A stretch of DNA of 62,500 nt, from the NCBI RefSeq assembly GCF_964340395.1, contig NC_135563.1, positions 8,493,655 to 8,556,154 on the forward strand, given 5' to 3'. Numbering within the stretch: the first letter of the stretch is position 1; every line of letters begins with the position of its first letter. This DNA is from Glandiceps talaboti (taxonomy: Eukaryota; Hemichordata; Enteropneusta; Spengelidae). The position numbers were made by a program, and so were the translations under genes. The notes below the pieces were generated by a model that was given only the letters and a program-made list of their open reading frames with translations, was not told the origin of the DNA and did not search any database. This document shows, in pieces, positions 22,846-34,516 of this stretch.

Positions 22846-23508
22846 TCAATTAACCCAGGAATATGCATAAAATCCATTATCTATCCAGAACTGACACTCT
22901 TCACCGTGGTAAAGTTTCTCTACATTTAGAATGTTATCAATAACGGCCACTCCTGTCGGAATTGTAGGCCATTTCATCCCAGGGGGCATAGTGCCCTCTA
23001 TGGCGAAATGTGTTATTGCGTTTTGCATGAGTTTTTGAAACTGCATATCCTTTTCTTGTATTTCAGGAATAAAATGTGGCAGTAATCCAAAGAATGCAAA
23101 CGTATCATACATGTGGAATGAATACCGTGGTGCCCATGGTAACCCGAAAAATGAAAATGGCGTCGAGGGTGCGGCAGTTGTAACATAACGATAAACCGGT
23201 GAGTTGAGATATTCTGCTGCGGTGACAGCAATGATGTCATTCCCACAGTTAGTTCGGAGGTCACTAGTTAATGTGGTGAGAAGCAATTCTGGGGTATTCT
23301 TCGCATCATCGTATGGGTAAAGAGCCATGACCTGTGACGTCACATTCTTCCCAAATGTATCCAGTTGTCCTGCAATGGAAATATCACATTATGATTATTA
23401 TGTAACTGCTGTATATGTACAGTAAACGAAAATATTACTTCCTTCATTAGTTTCTCCCTTCTTCTTCATTCTATAGTTCTTTTTCGTCGCGATATATATA
23501 TATATATA

Positions 23509-23555
<47 letters not shown>

Positions 23556-23731
23556 ATAATATATATAACTCGGTGACTATCAATCTGCTAAGACAGTGCT
23601 CTATACCGCAGTGGAAGAGCGCAGTAGTTTTGGTAGTTCTAGAACTCTTTCTTGGTTGTAACTCGGAGTTTCACGCATAGTGCGATCATCAGACAACTCA
23701 GAGTTGTCTGATGATCGCACTATGCGTGAAA

Positions 23732-23829
<98 letters not shown>

Positions 23830-23989
23830 AAAGTAACAGGTAAAACAGTCCTGATCAAAAAGTATATTCCTAATGTTGCAACAAATATTCATTTACAAAG
23901 GTTAAAGGCAAGATATAGGTAGAAATCCCAACTTAATGGCTATATATTATATAATATATATAAAATAAAATATACATACATACATACAT

Positions 23990-24028
<39 letters not shown>

Positions 24029-24183
24029 CATACATACATACATACATACATGCATTCATGCATGCATGCATGCATGCATGCATGCATACATACATACATA
24101 CATACATACATACATACATACATACATACATACATACATACACACGTGCGTGCGCGCACGCAAGCACGCACACATAGACAGAA

Positions 24184-24224
<41 letters not shown>

Positions 24225-24241
24225 CACACATACACACACAC

Positions 24242-24317
<76 letters not shown>

Positions 24318-26114
24318 TTGGTAGTACTGGAACTCTTTCTTGGGTGTAACTCGGAGTTTCACGCATATTGCGATCATCAGACACTCTGATATATATATAT
24401 TCTGAATTCAGTGCTTGCAGCTGTCTGGTGGTGTTACATACCTGATACATGGTTCCTGTAGTGTTCCCATGTCCATAAATTCAAATTGAAGTCTTTGGGC
24501 AAGAAGTCGACTTCTTGAGCAGTGTTGCCTGTGATGAAATGATACCCCATAAGGTAACACAATTAATAGAATACAAGTGACTGAGTACCAATAGTTTCAA
24601 ATCTTATGATTTCATTGATCTAATTCCAAAGTCGTCTCGTGCTAAGTCACAAAAGGTACTAGTCCCAAGATGCAAACAAGAAATTCCCATTCCTTTCTGA
24701 AAAGATACCCTGACTGGTATAGTATAGAATATATATAGTACGGTTCTAGATTTTTTTTCTGTTCATACCTCAATATATATTGCAAATACGCTTGAACTAA
24801 ATTGCAAAATGCTTTCCCGTACTGTGTACATGTGCCGGTGGGAGAGGGCGTACTTCCATAGAATACCGGGTATTATCGCTAATCTTTAATTGGTTAGTTT
24901 TCCACACAAAAATCTGAAAAAATTAGAAAACATGGCGTCACTTTCCCTACTAAAAATCCCAAATACAAGTAGATATTAATATTCGCTGTAATACCTATTA
25001 ATAGTGGAACGTCATTTCCACCCCCTTCTTTCCATATGTTAAGAGGGGCATCTGGTACAACAATACCATCCACTATACAGATAGCACCATCTTTGTCACC
25101 TTTCGTAGGCAGGTCACAGGCATCCGGTGATCCCCACATTGGATACACATCACTTGGGTTGGCCTTGATAACTTGTTCAGGTGTAAGAGCATAAATACAC
25201 TCAATGTCACTGCAATTGGATCGCTCGAGGAATACAAGATTGTCTTTTGAAGCTTGTTCTAGAGTTATTTCATATAAAGGAGATGCGCTGCTCATCCATG
25301 CTCTGTGAAATAGACCTTTGGCTAGGGGAGATACTAATAGGGCCCAGACTGACGTTCCACCTGAACTTTGACCGAATACAGTCACCAGATCGGGGTTGCC
25401 GCCAAAGTTTTTAATGTTATCTCGTACCCATTCTAGGCCAAGGATTTGGTCCATGAATCCATAATTTCCCGATGTTCGGGTCTCCGATTGCTTTGAAAGT
25501 ATGTCAAGAGCCAGAAATCCGAATCCATTTAGTCTGTAATTCAAATTTACGTACACCATGTCTGTGTCGTGCACAGTTCTTTCGTCAGGGTAGTAGTCAA
25601 CGTCATGGTTACTAGAAAACATGAGATATCCACCATGAATCCATACCATAACTGGAAGATTTGCAGATGGGTCTAACGATGGCGTATATACGTTCAAATG
25701 CAGACAATCTTCATCGCCGATCACACCCATTACGGGATGTTCTTGCATACAGAAGGGACCGAATTCCAAAGCTTTCAATGTACCATTCCAGCAACTATCG
25801 CTTTTCTTTAGAGAAACTGGGGGTTTCCAGCGACGTTCTCGGACTGGGGGCGTAGCAAAGGGGATACCTTTGAAGACATAGACCCCATTGCTGACACGAC
25901 CCTCGACTGCTCCACAGGTGGTATTCGTAAAGCAAGCTGTACCTTTTATGGAGGCATTGGTAGAAAATACCAAATCACCCATCTGTTCATCGACAATATT
26001 GATTCCTTGGTTGTCATCAGCATGATTATCCGTGGAACAAAACACACATAAACAACAGAAATATAACAACGCAGCGATTATGACAGCCTTCATTCTTGTA
26101 CATGTAATGGTCAT
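22846..26114 (-). CDS. Secreted type-B carboxylesterase, cluster copy 4
   Basis: Exons 26114-24995, 24528-24442 and 23369-22846 (1120, 87 and 524 nt); 576 residues. The ATG used by the other copies has become ACA here, so the first in-frame ATG lies three codons upstream (MTITCTRMK). Translation could also begin at the Met eight residues in, which every copy has; either way a signal peptide follows. The oxyanion motif is HGGY. The predicted triad is Ser250, Glu379 and His488, with FGQSSGG as the nucleophile motif. Intron 2 shares its modules with copy 3. This is the 5'-most member of the array; beyond its upstream region the isomerase duplication begins. Confidence 0.9.
23492..24314. repeat. 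Complex microsatellite block in intron 2 of esterase copy 4
   Basis: AT/TG tract, unique module with a perfect inverted repeat, (AT)n 23733-23826, second unique module, then TACA, CA, CATG, TACA, CAGA, CA and TA arrays from about 23972. Same order as in copy 3, with different array lengths. Confidence 0.95.
23668..23732. repeat. Perfect 32-bp inverted repeat with a 1-bp centre
   Basis: The arm at 23668-23699 starts GTTTCACGCATAGTGCGATC. The arm at 23701-23732 is its exact reverse complement, with a single A between them. The arm sequence also occurs singly at about 17930-17961 and, slightly diverged, at 24350-24380. Confidence 0.9.
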
Positions 26115-26490
26115 GACTGTTGCGAAATGCTCTTGACCGGCCGGGGGGTGTCAACGTACATGGTATATTACTAAACATTCTAGTTCAATGCATGCATAGG
26201 CTGGTGTTTGTACATGCTCTATTCCGTGAATGACTGCTCCATATTAAAGTTTGAGATTTTCATCTAATTTTTCTACCATATTTATTAGTTTTCAAAGAAC
26301 ATATAGGCATACAATTTTTGACTTGATAAATTCTCGCAGGCACACTTTGGACCCCCTGTCCATTAACGCAAGCTTTCATGCCAAGGACATGGACAATGTA
26401 CAAATATGGTATGCTGCCGAATGCCCTACGACCTTGTAGCGCGCTTGAATAAATAACGTATATGCCACACCAGGCACCGAGCTACTAGAA
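26115..26490 (-). promoter_or_regulatory. Upstream region of esterase copy 4, diverged
   Basis: Begins with GTGTCAACGTACATG, shared with the other copies. It then keeps shorter similarities to the copy 3 upstream region (TTCAAAGAA, CTTTGGACCCC, GACCTTGTAG). From about 26216 it is also the left end of the duplicated isomerase unit. Confidence 0.5.
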
Positions 26491-26730
26491 TGTTCCTCCC
26501 CCTTTTTTATACACATTTTAGCTCATGCATGTCCCCTTGGGATGGGTGTTGGTGGAGTGGTAGGTAGGGGGTATTACGATGTATGGCTCTGTCAATCCGT
26601 CTGTATACGTACACATCCATGTCTCTGACATCATAATGTACAAGGTATGAACTTTCTGCTTGTATATTTATAGTTGACATTGACCTTGACTTGTGAGTCA
26701 AATTTCAAACGTAAATTCATTTCATACATT

Positions 26731-26791
26731 ACACACACACATTACACACACACACACACACACACGCACGCGCGCGCGCGCACGCGCGTGC
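26731..26791. repeat. (CA)n/(CG)n alternating purine-pyrimidine tract
   Basis: CA repeats passing into CGCGCGCGCG and back; the kind of sequence that favours Z-DNA. A shorter version is in unit 2 at 33044-33064. Confidence 0.9.
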
Positions 26792-26869
26792 AAAGTGTTT
26801 AAGGGGTGTGTCTTCTACGAAGACTTAGGCTGAATTGTGTAGTGCGAGTAACTCATAACTATAGCCATT

Positions 26870-26961
26870 GATAGACTGTAAGATACGTCGTATCGTTCCA
26901 CACTCACTGGCCTCCTCTCTGAGGGGTTGACCGATGTGTGAGGTACCCCGTCACGGCATAC
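26870..26961. repeat. Left arm of a ~2-kb-spaced inverted repeat
   Basis: Read in reverse, this segment matches 28789-28870: both have CACACATCGGTCAACCC and GACGTATCTTACAGTCT. Unit 2 has the equivalent pair near 33143-33235 and 35191-35275. The pair brackets exon 1 of each isomerase gene. Confidence 0.75.
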
Positions 26962-27600
26962 ATTACAGACTACCGTTGATTGTAATAAGGCACCGGATTT
27001 ACGAATCAGTTTTCGGGAAATGGTTACATTTAAGTAAATGAAATAATTAGGGAGGACCACAATTTACTATTACTAATTCTATCTAATTTTGAATTGTTTT
27101 GTGATATTGTGCGAATGTAATCATTGCCACCTCTACCATGTCTCACCACTTCCACATCCCACCACTGCCACCATTGTACCATAATAATGACAACCATGCC
27201 TATGAATCAATTATTGGTTGCGGTGTAAGGTGTAATAAAGGTCGTTGATGCAGTGTCTAATATTTACTGAGTAATTTGCATAATTTCAGTTTTTGGTAAT
27301 TAGGCAATATCTTAAGAATGCTAGCTTCAAATTTCATTTAATTCATTTGATTTGGTACATCCATTGACAATGATACAATTAATACATATATTTGTCCTGT
27401 TCTATCTAAGGCATACTTCAAATTTGATATAATTTGGTATATACATTGACGATAACAAAGGATACATTAGAACAGCCTTATTCACTTTCATTTTTTTCGG
27501 TTCCCCCCCCCCCCAGTTTTATAGATGAACGAATTCTTTCTCTATAATCTGTTTTGTTATAGTATATAGGACATAAGCTGATGAGTGTATACTATTTTGA

Positions 27601-27601
<1 letters not shown>

Positions 27602-27664
<63 letters not shown>
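27602..27664. repeat. (CTGT)n microsatellite
   Basis: Pure CTGT array of about 63 bp, upstream of isomerase copy A. The unit 2 counterpart (33953-34098) is more than twice as long. Confidence 0.95.
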
Positions 27665-27668
<4 letters not shown>

Positions 27669-28083
27669 TACTTTGTGGGGGTCGGCCTAATTTTGGCTGT
27701 ATTAAAGCAACACTATACGATTTTATTTGAGGTTAAAGGAAGTTTTTTTCATCCTAGTATAAAACTTAAACTTCATAACCATTAGAAACACCCATAGAAG
27801 TAATTAAAAGGCCTCATGGAACACCCGAAGGGTGAGGAACGCCTCTTGAATCGGACTATATCCACTATTTTCTAAAGAAAATCACATGTACACTTTTACA
27901 TGTACCACCCATTTTCTACTTCTTCCAAATTGAAATTAGGTCAGGTCAACTTGGTCCATTGTTTGTTCAGACTGATGACCTTTCTCGTTCGGTCAAAGGG
28001 TACATACAGTTACCTCAGTGGATAGAGGGTGATGTATTGCTAATCATTGTTTGCCTTCATGTCAGACACTAGACACTTCTGAA

Positions 28084-30265
28084 ATGGAGAACAGATACAG
28101 AGTTGAATTTGACGGTAATTTAGCTATTCTACACATGGACAATGGAGAAAACCGATATAATAACGGCACATTGGAGGCGCTCCATAAAGCACTCGATACT
28201 GTTGAACGGTAAGCATAGCTATCCTCTATATTAATACAGTAAATTGCAAAACACAAGTCAAAGTTCGTTCACCCTTGAAGTATATATATGTTAGACGTTT
28301 AATTTCAAAGGAAACTTTGGACCATGGCGTGCTACACTTATAGTGATGGGAACAAATATTGACTAGGTTTATATCTGAACACCTATATTTTTGGATGCCT
28401 GTTTGGAGCTTTAGCTAGATATCTGAACACGTGGATATTGGTCTGTATATGATAACATGTCGATTCCAACCTTGCTTGATCAAATCTAGTCGAGGCTATC
28501 CGTGGCTGCCAATCTCAAGATAGATGAGATTCGAAGCCACGGATAGCCTCTGGACTAGTTCAGTTTGATCATCTTCCAAATCGCGTACAATTATACTAGG
28601 TATTCCGTGATAAAAATTGGCCCAAGGAGATCGGGATGGTGTAGAGTTGTACATTGATATAGCCTGGGTTGTATATGTGTGACCTATATTGTTGATTGTC
28701 CTCTGAATGAACGCCGTAGTGTTTACGTAATAGGGGTGTAGTTGCACTTATTCCTGTGCATTTCTAGTCTGTAACATGAATAAGCCTACGCCGTGACGGG
28801 GCGCCCTCACACATCGGTCAACCCAGAGGAGGGCGGTGAGGGCGGAACGGGGCGACGTATCTTACAGTCTAGTGCATTTCCACAGAGAACGATACACTGG
28901 CTAAATACATTAAACTACTTCTACGACAATTCCAATGTTGTAATCTTTTGCAGAACAGAAGAAACATTTCTTGTATTAATACACTCCGGCACAGAAAATC
29001 CAAGTTTGTATTGCCCCTGGGTACTACGTGGGGGTGGAGGGGTGGAGGGGCACTCTTCCTTACCACACTAGTGTAACTAGTATTTGATATACCGTCTGTG
29101 TGTTTTTTAAATTATAGACGTCAGTCCAACGTCTATGGGTAACTGTTGTATTATGGGCTCGCACGCCATGCTCGTAGTCATATTTTGCATATTCAACCAT
29201 CTGTTGCATTCTGTGTCCTCTACGATTGCTTCCAAGAATAAGTTTGTCTTGTATATTTGTATTTTTTGGCGGCACTAAATTTATTTGGAAAAGAGGCCCC
29301 AGTTACAGAATGTGTTATTTTAACTGTTCGAACATTCATTGTAATAATTAATGTATTGCCTGTTGTGAATAATAACTCGTCATGAACTACCATTCCACAG
29401 AAATTCTGCAGTTGAAGCCTTTATTACAGTCGGCGTTGGTAAATTCTATAGCAATGGTCTAGACCTCAATTGGTTGATGCAACAAGACAAAGAAACAATG
29501 GAAAAGTTTCATAGATTAATTCACACTCTGTATCGTCGTATATTAACATTCCCTGTACCTACAATTGCAGCAATCAATGGTAAGTCTACATATATTAATA
29601 ATGATGACATCAAAATGTATATATATTTCTGATATAAAGCTGATATTTGAACCCCACTTCCTCGCATTAGTGCTATCTTATGATATCAGCGGAGTCATAA
29701 TGATTGAATAGAGCCATTCTTTTGAAATGGGCAAACTTTTTCTATATATAATTATAACTATACACCAGACACTGTTTTTTCTTTACCAAATCTTAATCAT
29801 TGAGCTACAACACGGTTCTTTAAGACTTGAAGTTACTACATTTTGGTATGTTTGACGCACTCGAGACGTTTTGCCGCTAGTCGTCGGAGCGATCACCATA
29901 TTCGTTAATCGACATGATTGTATATATTAGATTTAGACTCTAACATAAAATGCTACCTCAAACAATTCTGTACATATTTTTGGTCACTTCGTACATAAGT
30001 GACGATCAACGTTAACATTTTTCTCACACAAAAAAAATCACTTATTTTTTTCTTCGAATGTTACTATGAAAAGGTCATTGTTATGCTGCTGGTGGCATAT
30101 TTGCACTCTGCCACGACTACAGAGTGATGAGAACCAAGAGGGGCTGGTTTTGTTTACCGGAAGTTCACATCAACCGACCATTTGAGTATCCAATGGCAGC
30201 GATCCTTAGGTAAGTCATCAACTCATCCGCGCTCAATAAAGAGGAAGTCACTTTCTCTTTGTCAC

Positions 30266-30328
<63 letters not shown>

Positions 30329-31171
30329 TTATGTGACTCAGATATGTCTATTTCCTCTTCTGTCATTCTCTGCAGACACAAAATACCAGCTGGGAGATTG
30401 ATGCGAGATATGGCTATACTCGGCCAACAATATAACTCTGAACGATTACTTAAAGAAGGTATGATAGATGGAGTTGCAGACGAGGATAAATTGTTGGATC
30501 TTGCCAAGGAGGTGGCCATTAAAAGTCTTGGTGAGTTATTAAAAACTCCAAAGTTATCTGTTTGTATTCGTAAGTAAAACAACATTTTAATATGAGTAAT
30601 TTTGAGTTTTGAGTTCAGTTCATTCTGTAAATTAAACTGAAAGATTTCAAATCATAGTTGCGGTCGCTCCTACAACCTTCTCAACTCCATCGAAAGAACT
30701 CAGTAAGAGATAGCAAACGGGAGTTTTTCATGTCATAAAATTATCCATCCATTACCTATTTGATAATATCTTGTACCAGACATAGTAATGCAAGTATACT
30801 CACCTTGCCCCATTCTGTAAAATGTAGTCATGTTTTAGCATCTTTCTGTCCAATATATTGAATTCGATTATTGGCTTTAATAGGTCAAAGGTCACTCAAT
30901 TCTCCATCCACCAGTTTGCAATTTTTTTTCTTCTCCGAGATAACTTTAAACAAAATGTATGTGTTGATTGTAGTTCTTAGAACTTTTATTTCGAAATATT
31001 ATGAAACATAAGCACTTTCCTTTTTATGAAGGTAAAAATGGATTCAGTCGATCGACACTCCAGCAAATGAAAGAATCTATGTACGAAGAGGTAGTAGAAG
31101 CATTTGAATACAGTACACTTGAAGATCCTGACTGTTTGGTATATCGTAAGAAGACAAAGGCTAAGTTGTAG
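28084..31171 (+). CDS. Enoyl-CoA delta-isomerase-like protein, peroxisomal type, copy A
   Basis: Five coding exons: 28084-28208, 29401-29579, 30074-30209, 30376-30530 and 31032-31171 (TAG). Phases agree throughout; 244 residues. The protein is a compact crotonase-fold enzyme like the peroxisomal enoyl-CoA isomerases, which move a cis or trans 3-double bond to trans-2 in the oxidation of unsaturated fatty acids. Landmarks are GKFYSNGLDL (55-64) and NGHCYAAGGIFAL (101-113), the two oxyanion segments, and CLPEVHIN, whose Glu131 fits the catalytic acid of this family. The last three residues, Ala-Lys-Leu, match the peroxisomal PTS1 consensus; there is no N-terminal presequence. A related hydratase activity cannot be excluded. 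AATAAA near 31856 is a candidate polyadenylation signal. Confidence 0.9.
28474..28572. repeat. Hairpin-forming inverted repeat in intron 1 of isomerase copy A
   Basis: The perfect 16-bp arms GAGGCTATCCGTGGCT (28492-28507) and its complement (28535-28550) sit inside longer imperfect arms running from GATCAAATCTAG to AGTTTGATC. In unit 2 (near 34874-34960) the same hairpin has decayed. Confidence 0.7.
28789..28870. repeat. Right arm of the ~2-kb-spaced inverted repeat
   Basis: Inverted partner of 26870-26961. The sequence is GC-rich compared with its surroundings (GACGGGGCGCCC, GAGGGCGGAACGGGGCGACG). Confidence 0.75.
30265..30328. repeat. (CTGT)n in intron 3 of isomerase copy A
   Basis: About 64 bp, inside a short 166-bp intron. 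The copy B counterpart at 36678-36753 is about 12 bp longer. Confidence 0.95.
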
Positions 31172-32519
31172 AGATCTGTAGATGCTGAAAAAAAAACGTG
31201 TTAAAATCTACATGTACCTGGTGTATTTTGATTTGGTAACCGTGTGGATAACTCAAAGTCGCCATATTTGTGGTGCGGGTTGGTTTAGTTATTTCTTGTG
31301 TTGCATAGCAGAATTACTAAATAGAAATATTTGAATATTAAATGTACTCACCTGGTCTGGAAAGTCATCAATGTCACGATGTTGGTCACATCGACGATAT
31401 TTTGGAACATTCCCTTTTTAACTTATAATTATCAGTAGCAAAAGTAATTATGATAAACTGTTCTGTCTGTTCCAACTTTTGGGCTGTGGGGTAGTGACGT
31501 AATATAAATATCTATAGAAAGTTTCGTGTCTCCTTAGGAGTGCTATAGAATTACTCTTTATACCATGGACTTAGTGAACAATAATGTGCAATATAATTGG
31601 ACACGGTTTGATATTTGATTTTAAGAAACAGAGTCGTCCATATTATCTTCTACGTAAAAACATTCTTTAGGAATTGACAGAAAAAAATCCTGGGTTACAG
31701 CTTGTACAGTGTACAACGAATCGCAAAATTACTACATTTATTTAATATTCAATTTTCATTGTGAGATAATAATGATAATTACATTGCAGTTTTTATAACT
31801 TTGAAAAAAAGAAGGAACACGAAAGAAAATTAGTCGAAGTGCAATGTTTTAGAACAAATAAATGATGGAAATGATAAAGATTTACTTTTTACATTTCATC
31901 ACTGTGCTATGCACTTTGTGTTCCCTTAGAAAATAAACTGAAGGAAGGCAAAGTGAAATAAAATGCTTGTATTTTTAAATGAAAGCTCTGGGTTTTGTCA
32001 ATTGTTAGTTAAATTTCAATATTTTTTGTGATTAAAATTATTTTAACATGATCTCTGTGTATGGATTGGTGGTTCAACACGACTGTGATTTGCAAGCTTT
32101 GTGCAAATCGATAATTATAATTAATGCTACAATCAGTTGTATTATTATATTATTCTTTTGGTTCTAAGAAAAGAAAGGAGGGGCTATAGATAATTTGTTT
32201 TCATAAAATGTCTGCTACATAACACCCTAGCGTGCTATCATAGTGCAGGGTCACGTCTAGCCTGTATACAAACAAACACAGATAACTAACACATTCAAAA
32301 TGTCCCATCCCCGGGTTAACACTGCAAAATGATTGTGTAACTCCTTAAGTTTCCTTTTCCAAATATACAGTCCGGCTTGTTATAAAAATTACAAAACAAT
32401 GAAAACAGAGCGCATTAAAATATTTTGTTTGTTTGTTTGTTTGTTTGTTTGTTTGTTTGTTTGTTTGTTTGTTTGTTTGTTTCGTTTCGTTTTGTTTGTC
32501 ACACGGTTCCTGGGTTCCC
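31172..32519. other. Downstream region of isomerase copy A
   Basis: Probable 3' UTR followed by unit-1 flank. A (GTTT)n run occupies about 32425-32500 at the junction of the two duplicated units. No gene seen. Confidence 0.5.
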
Positions 32520-32790
32520 TGTGCTCTATTCCGTGAATGACTGCTCAATTTTAGAGTTTTAAATTTTCATTTACTTTTTCTACCATATTTATTGGTGTTC
32601 AAAGAAAATATAGCACACAATTTTCGACTTGACAAATTCTCGCAGGCACACTTTGGACCCCCTGACCATCACATTAATGCAAGCTTTCATGCCAAGGACA
32701 TGGACAATGTACAAATATCCCGAATACCCTATACGACCTTGTAGCGCTTGAATAAATAACATATGCCACACCATGCACCGAGCTACTAGA
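32520..32790 (-). promoter_or_regulatory. Orphan copy of the esterase upstream region
   Basis: Closely matches 26216-26490, the region upstream of esterase copy 4 (TTCTCGCAGGCACACTTTGG, CATGCCAAGGACATGGACAA). No esterase gene lies next to it. It was carried here at the left end of duplicated unit 2. Whether it keeps any promoter activity cannot be told. Confidence 0.55.
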
Positions 32791-33951
32791 ATGTTCCTTT
32801 CCCTCCCTTTTTATACACATTTTAGCTTATGCATGTCCCCTTGGGATGGGTGTTGGGGAGTGGTAGGTAGGGGGTATATATATATGTATGGCTCTGTCAA
32901 TCCGTCCGTATACGTACACATCCATGTCTCTGACATCATAATGTACAAGGTATGAACTTTCTGCTTGTATATTTGTAGTTGACAGTGACTTTGACTTGTG
33001 AGTCAAATTTAAAACGTAAATCCATTTCATACACTAGTCACATACACACACACGCGCGCGCGCGAAGTGTTTAAAGGGTGTGTCTTCTACTACGAAGACT
33101 TAGGCTGAATTGTGCGAGTAACTCATAAATATAGCCATTGATAGACTGTAAGATACGTCGTATCGTTCCACCCTCACCGGCCTCCTCTCTGAGGGGTTGA
33201 CCGATGTGTGAGGGTACCCCGTCACGACATACATGTACCTTACAGACTACCGTTGATTGTAATAAGGCGATTTCTCAATTCAACAGGTAGCACTCATCAG
33301 GTAGACTTAAACAATAACTGTGACAGTTTCCATTATCGTTTGGCAATTGTGCACGTACTAACAAAATTGGAATTAGGGGTGGGTCACTGAGATTTACTAT
33401 TTTACTAATTCTATCTAACTTTGAATTGTTTTGTGATATTGTGCGAATGCAATCATTGGCACCTCTACCATGTCTCACCACATCCACATCCCACCACTGC
33501 CACCATTGTACCATAATATCAGACATGATATAGCTGCTGACAAACCATGCAATGAATCAAATGTTGGTTGCGGTGTAAGGTGTAATAAATGTCGTTGATG
33601 CAGCGTCTAATATTTACTGGGTAATTTGCATAATTTCAGTTTTTGGTAATTAGGCAATCTCTTAAGAATGCTAGCTTCAAATTTCATTTAATTCATATGA
33701 CTTGTTACATACATTGACAATGATACAATTATATACATATATTTGTCTTGTTCCATCTAAGGCATACTTCAAATTTAATATAATTTGGTATATACATTGA
33801 CGATAACAAAGGATACATTAGAACAACCTTTACGGGAGATATTCACTTTCATCTGGGTTTTTTTCTTCCATTTTTTCCTTTTTAGATGAACAAATTCTTT
33901 CTATAATGGTTTTTGTTATAGTATATAGGACAGAAGCTGAGTGTATTTTGA

Positions 33952-34025
<74 letters not shown>

Positions 34026-34040
34026 GCCTGCCTGCCTGCC

Positions 34041-34095
<55 letters not shown>

Positions 34096-34516
34096 TTGTT
34101 ACTTTGGGGTCGGCCTAATTTTGGCTGCATTAAAGTTACACTATACTATTTTATTTGAGGTTTAATGGAAGAATTTTCATCCTAGTATAAAAGTTAAACT
34201 TCCCATAACCATTAGAAACACCCATAGAAGTACTTTTTAAAGGCCTCGATGGAACACCCGAAGGGTAAGGGACGCCTCTTGCCAAGGATCGGACTATATC
34301 CACTGTTTTCTATCGAAAATCACATACACTCTTACATGTACCACCCATTTTCTACTTCTTCCAAACTAGGCCAGGTGAATGGTCCATTGTTTGTTCAGAC
34401 TGATGACCTTTCTAGTTCGGTCCGAGGGCACATACAGTTACCTCAGTGGACAGAGGGTGATGTATTGCTAATCATTGTTTGCCTTCATGTCAGACACTGG
34501 ACACTTGTCTTGTAAA
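32791..34516. other. Upstream region of isomerase copy B
   Basis: No additional gene. It repeats the blocks of 26491-28083: a short CA/CG tract (33044-33064), an inverted-repeat arm and a CTGT array. Confidence 0.5.
33953..34098. repeat. (CTGT)n with internal CCTG variants
   Basis: About 146 bp, interrupted once by several CCTG units near 34026-34042. Upstream of isomerase copy B. Confidence 0.95.

Larger units (their letters stand above)
26491..28083. other. Upstream region of isomerase copy A
   Basis: No further gene seen. It contains a CA/CG alternating tract (26731-26791), one arm of a large inverted repeat (26870-26961), a 10-bp C run near 27505 and a CTGT array (27602-27664). The promoter of the isomerase should lie in the final part, but no core element is clear. 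Confidence 0.5.
26216..32425 (+). repeat. Tandem segmental duplication, unit 1
   Basis: This unit aligns along its length with 32520-38930. The isomerase start codons lie 6,433 bp apart. Both units start at TGCTCTATTCCGTGAATGAC and end near an alignable sequence containing ACAAAA, CATTGAAAACAG or equivalent. Coding exons and introns are both conserved. Confidence 0.85.
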
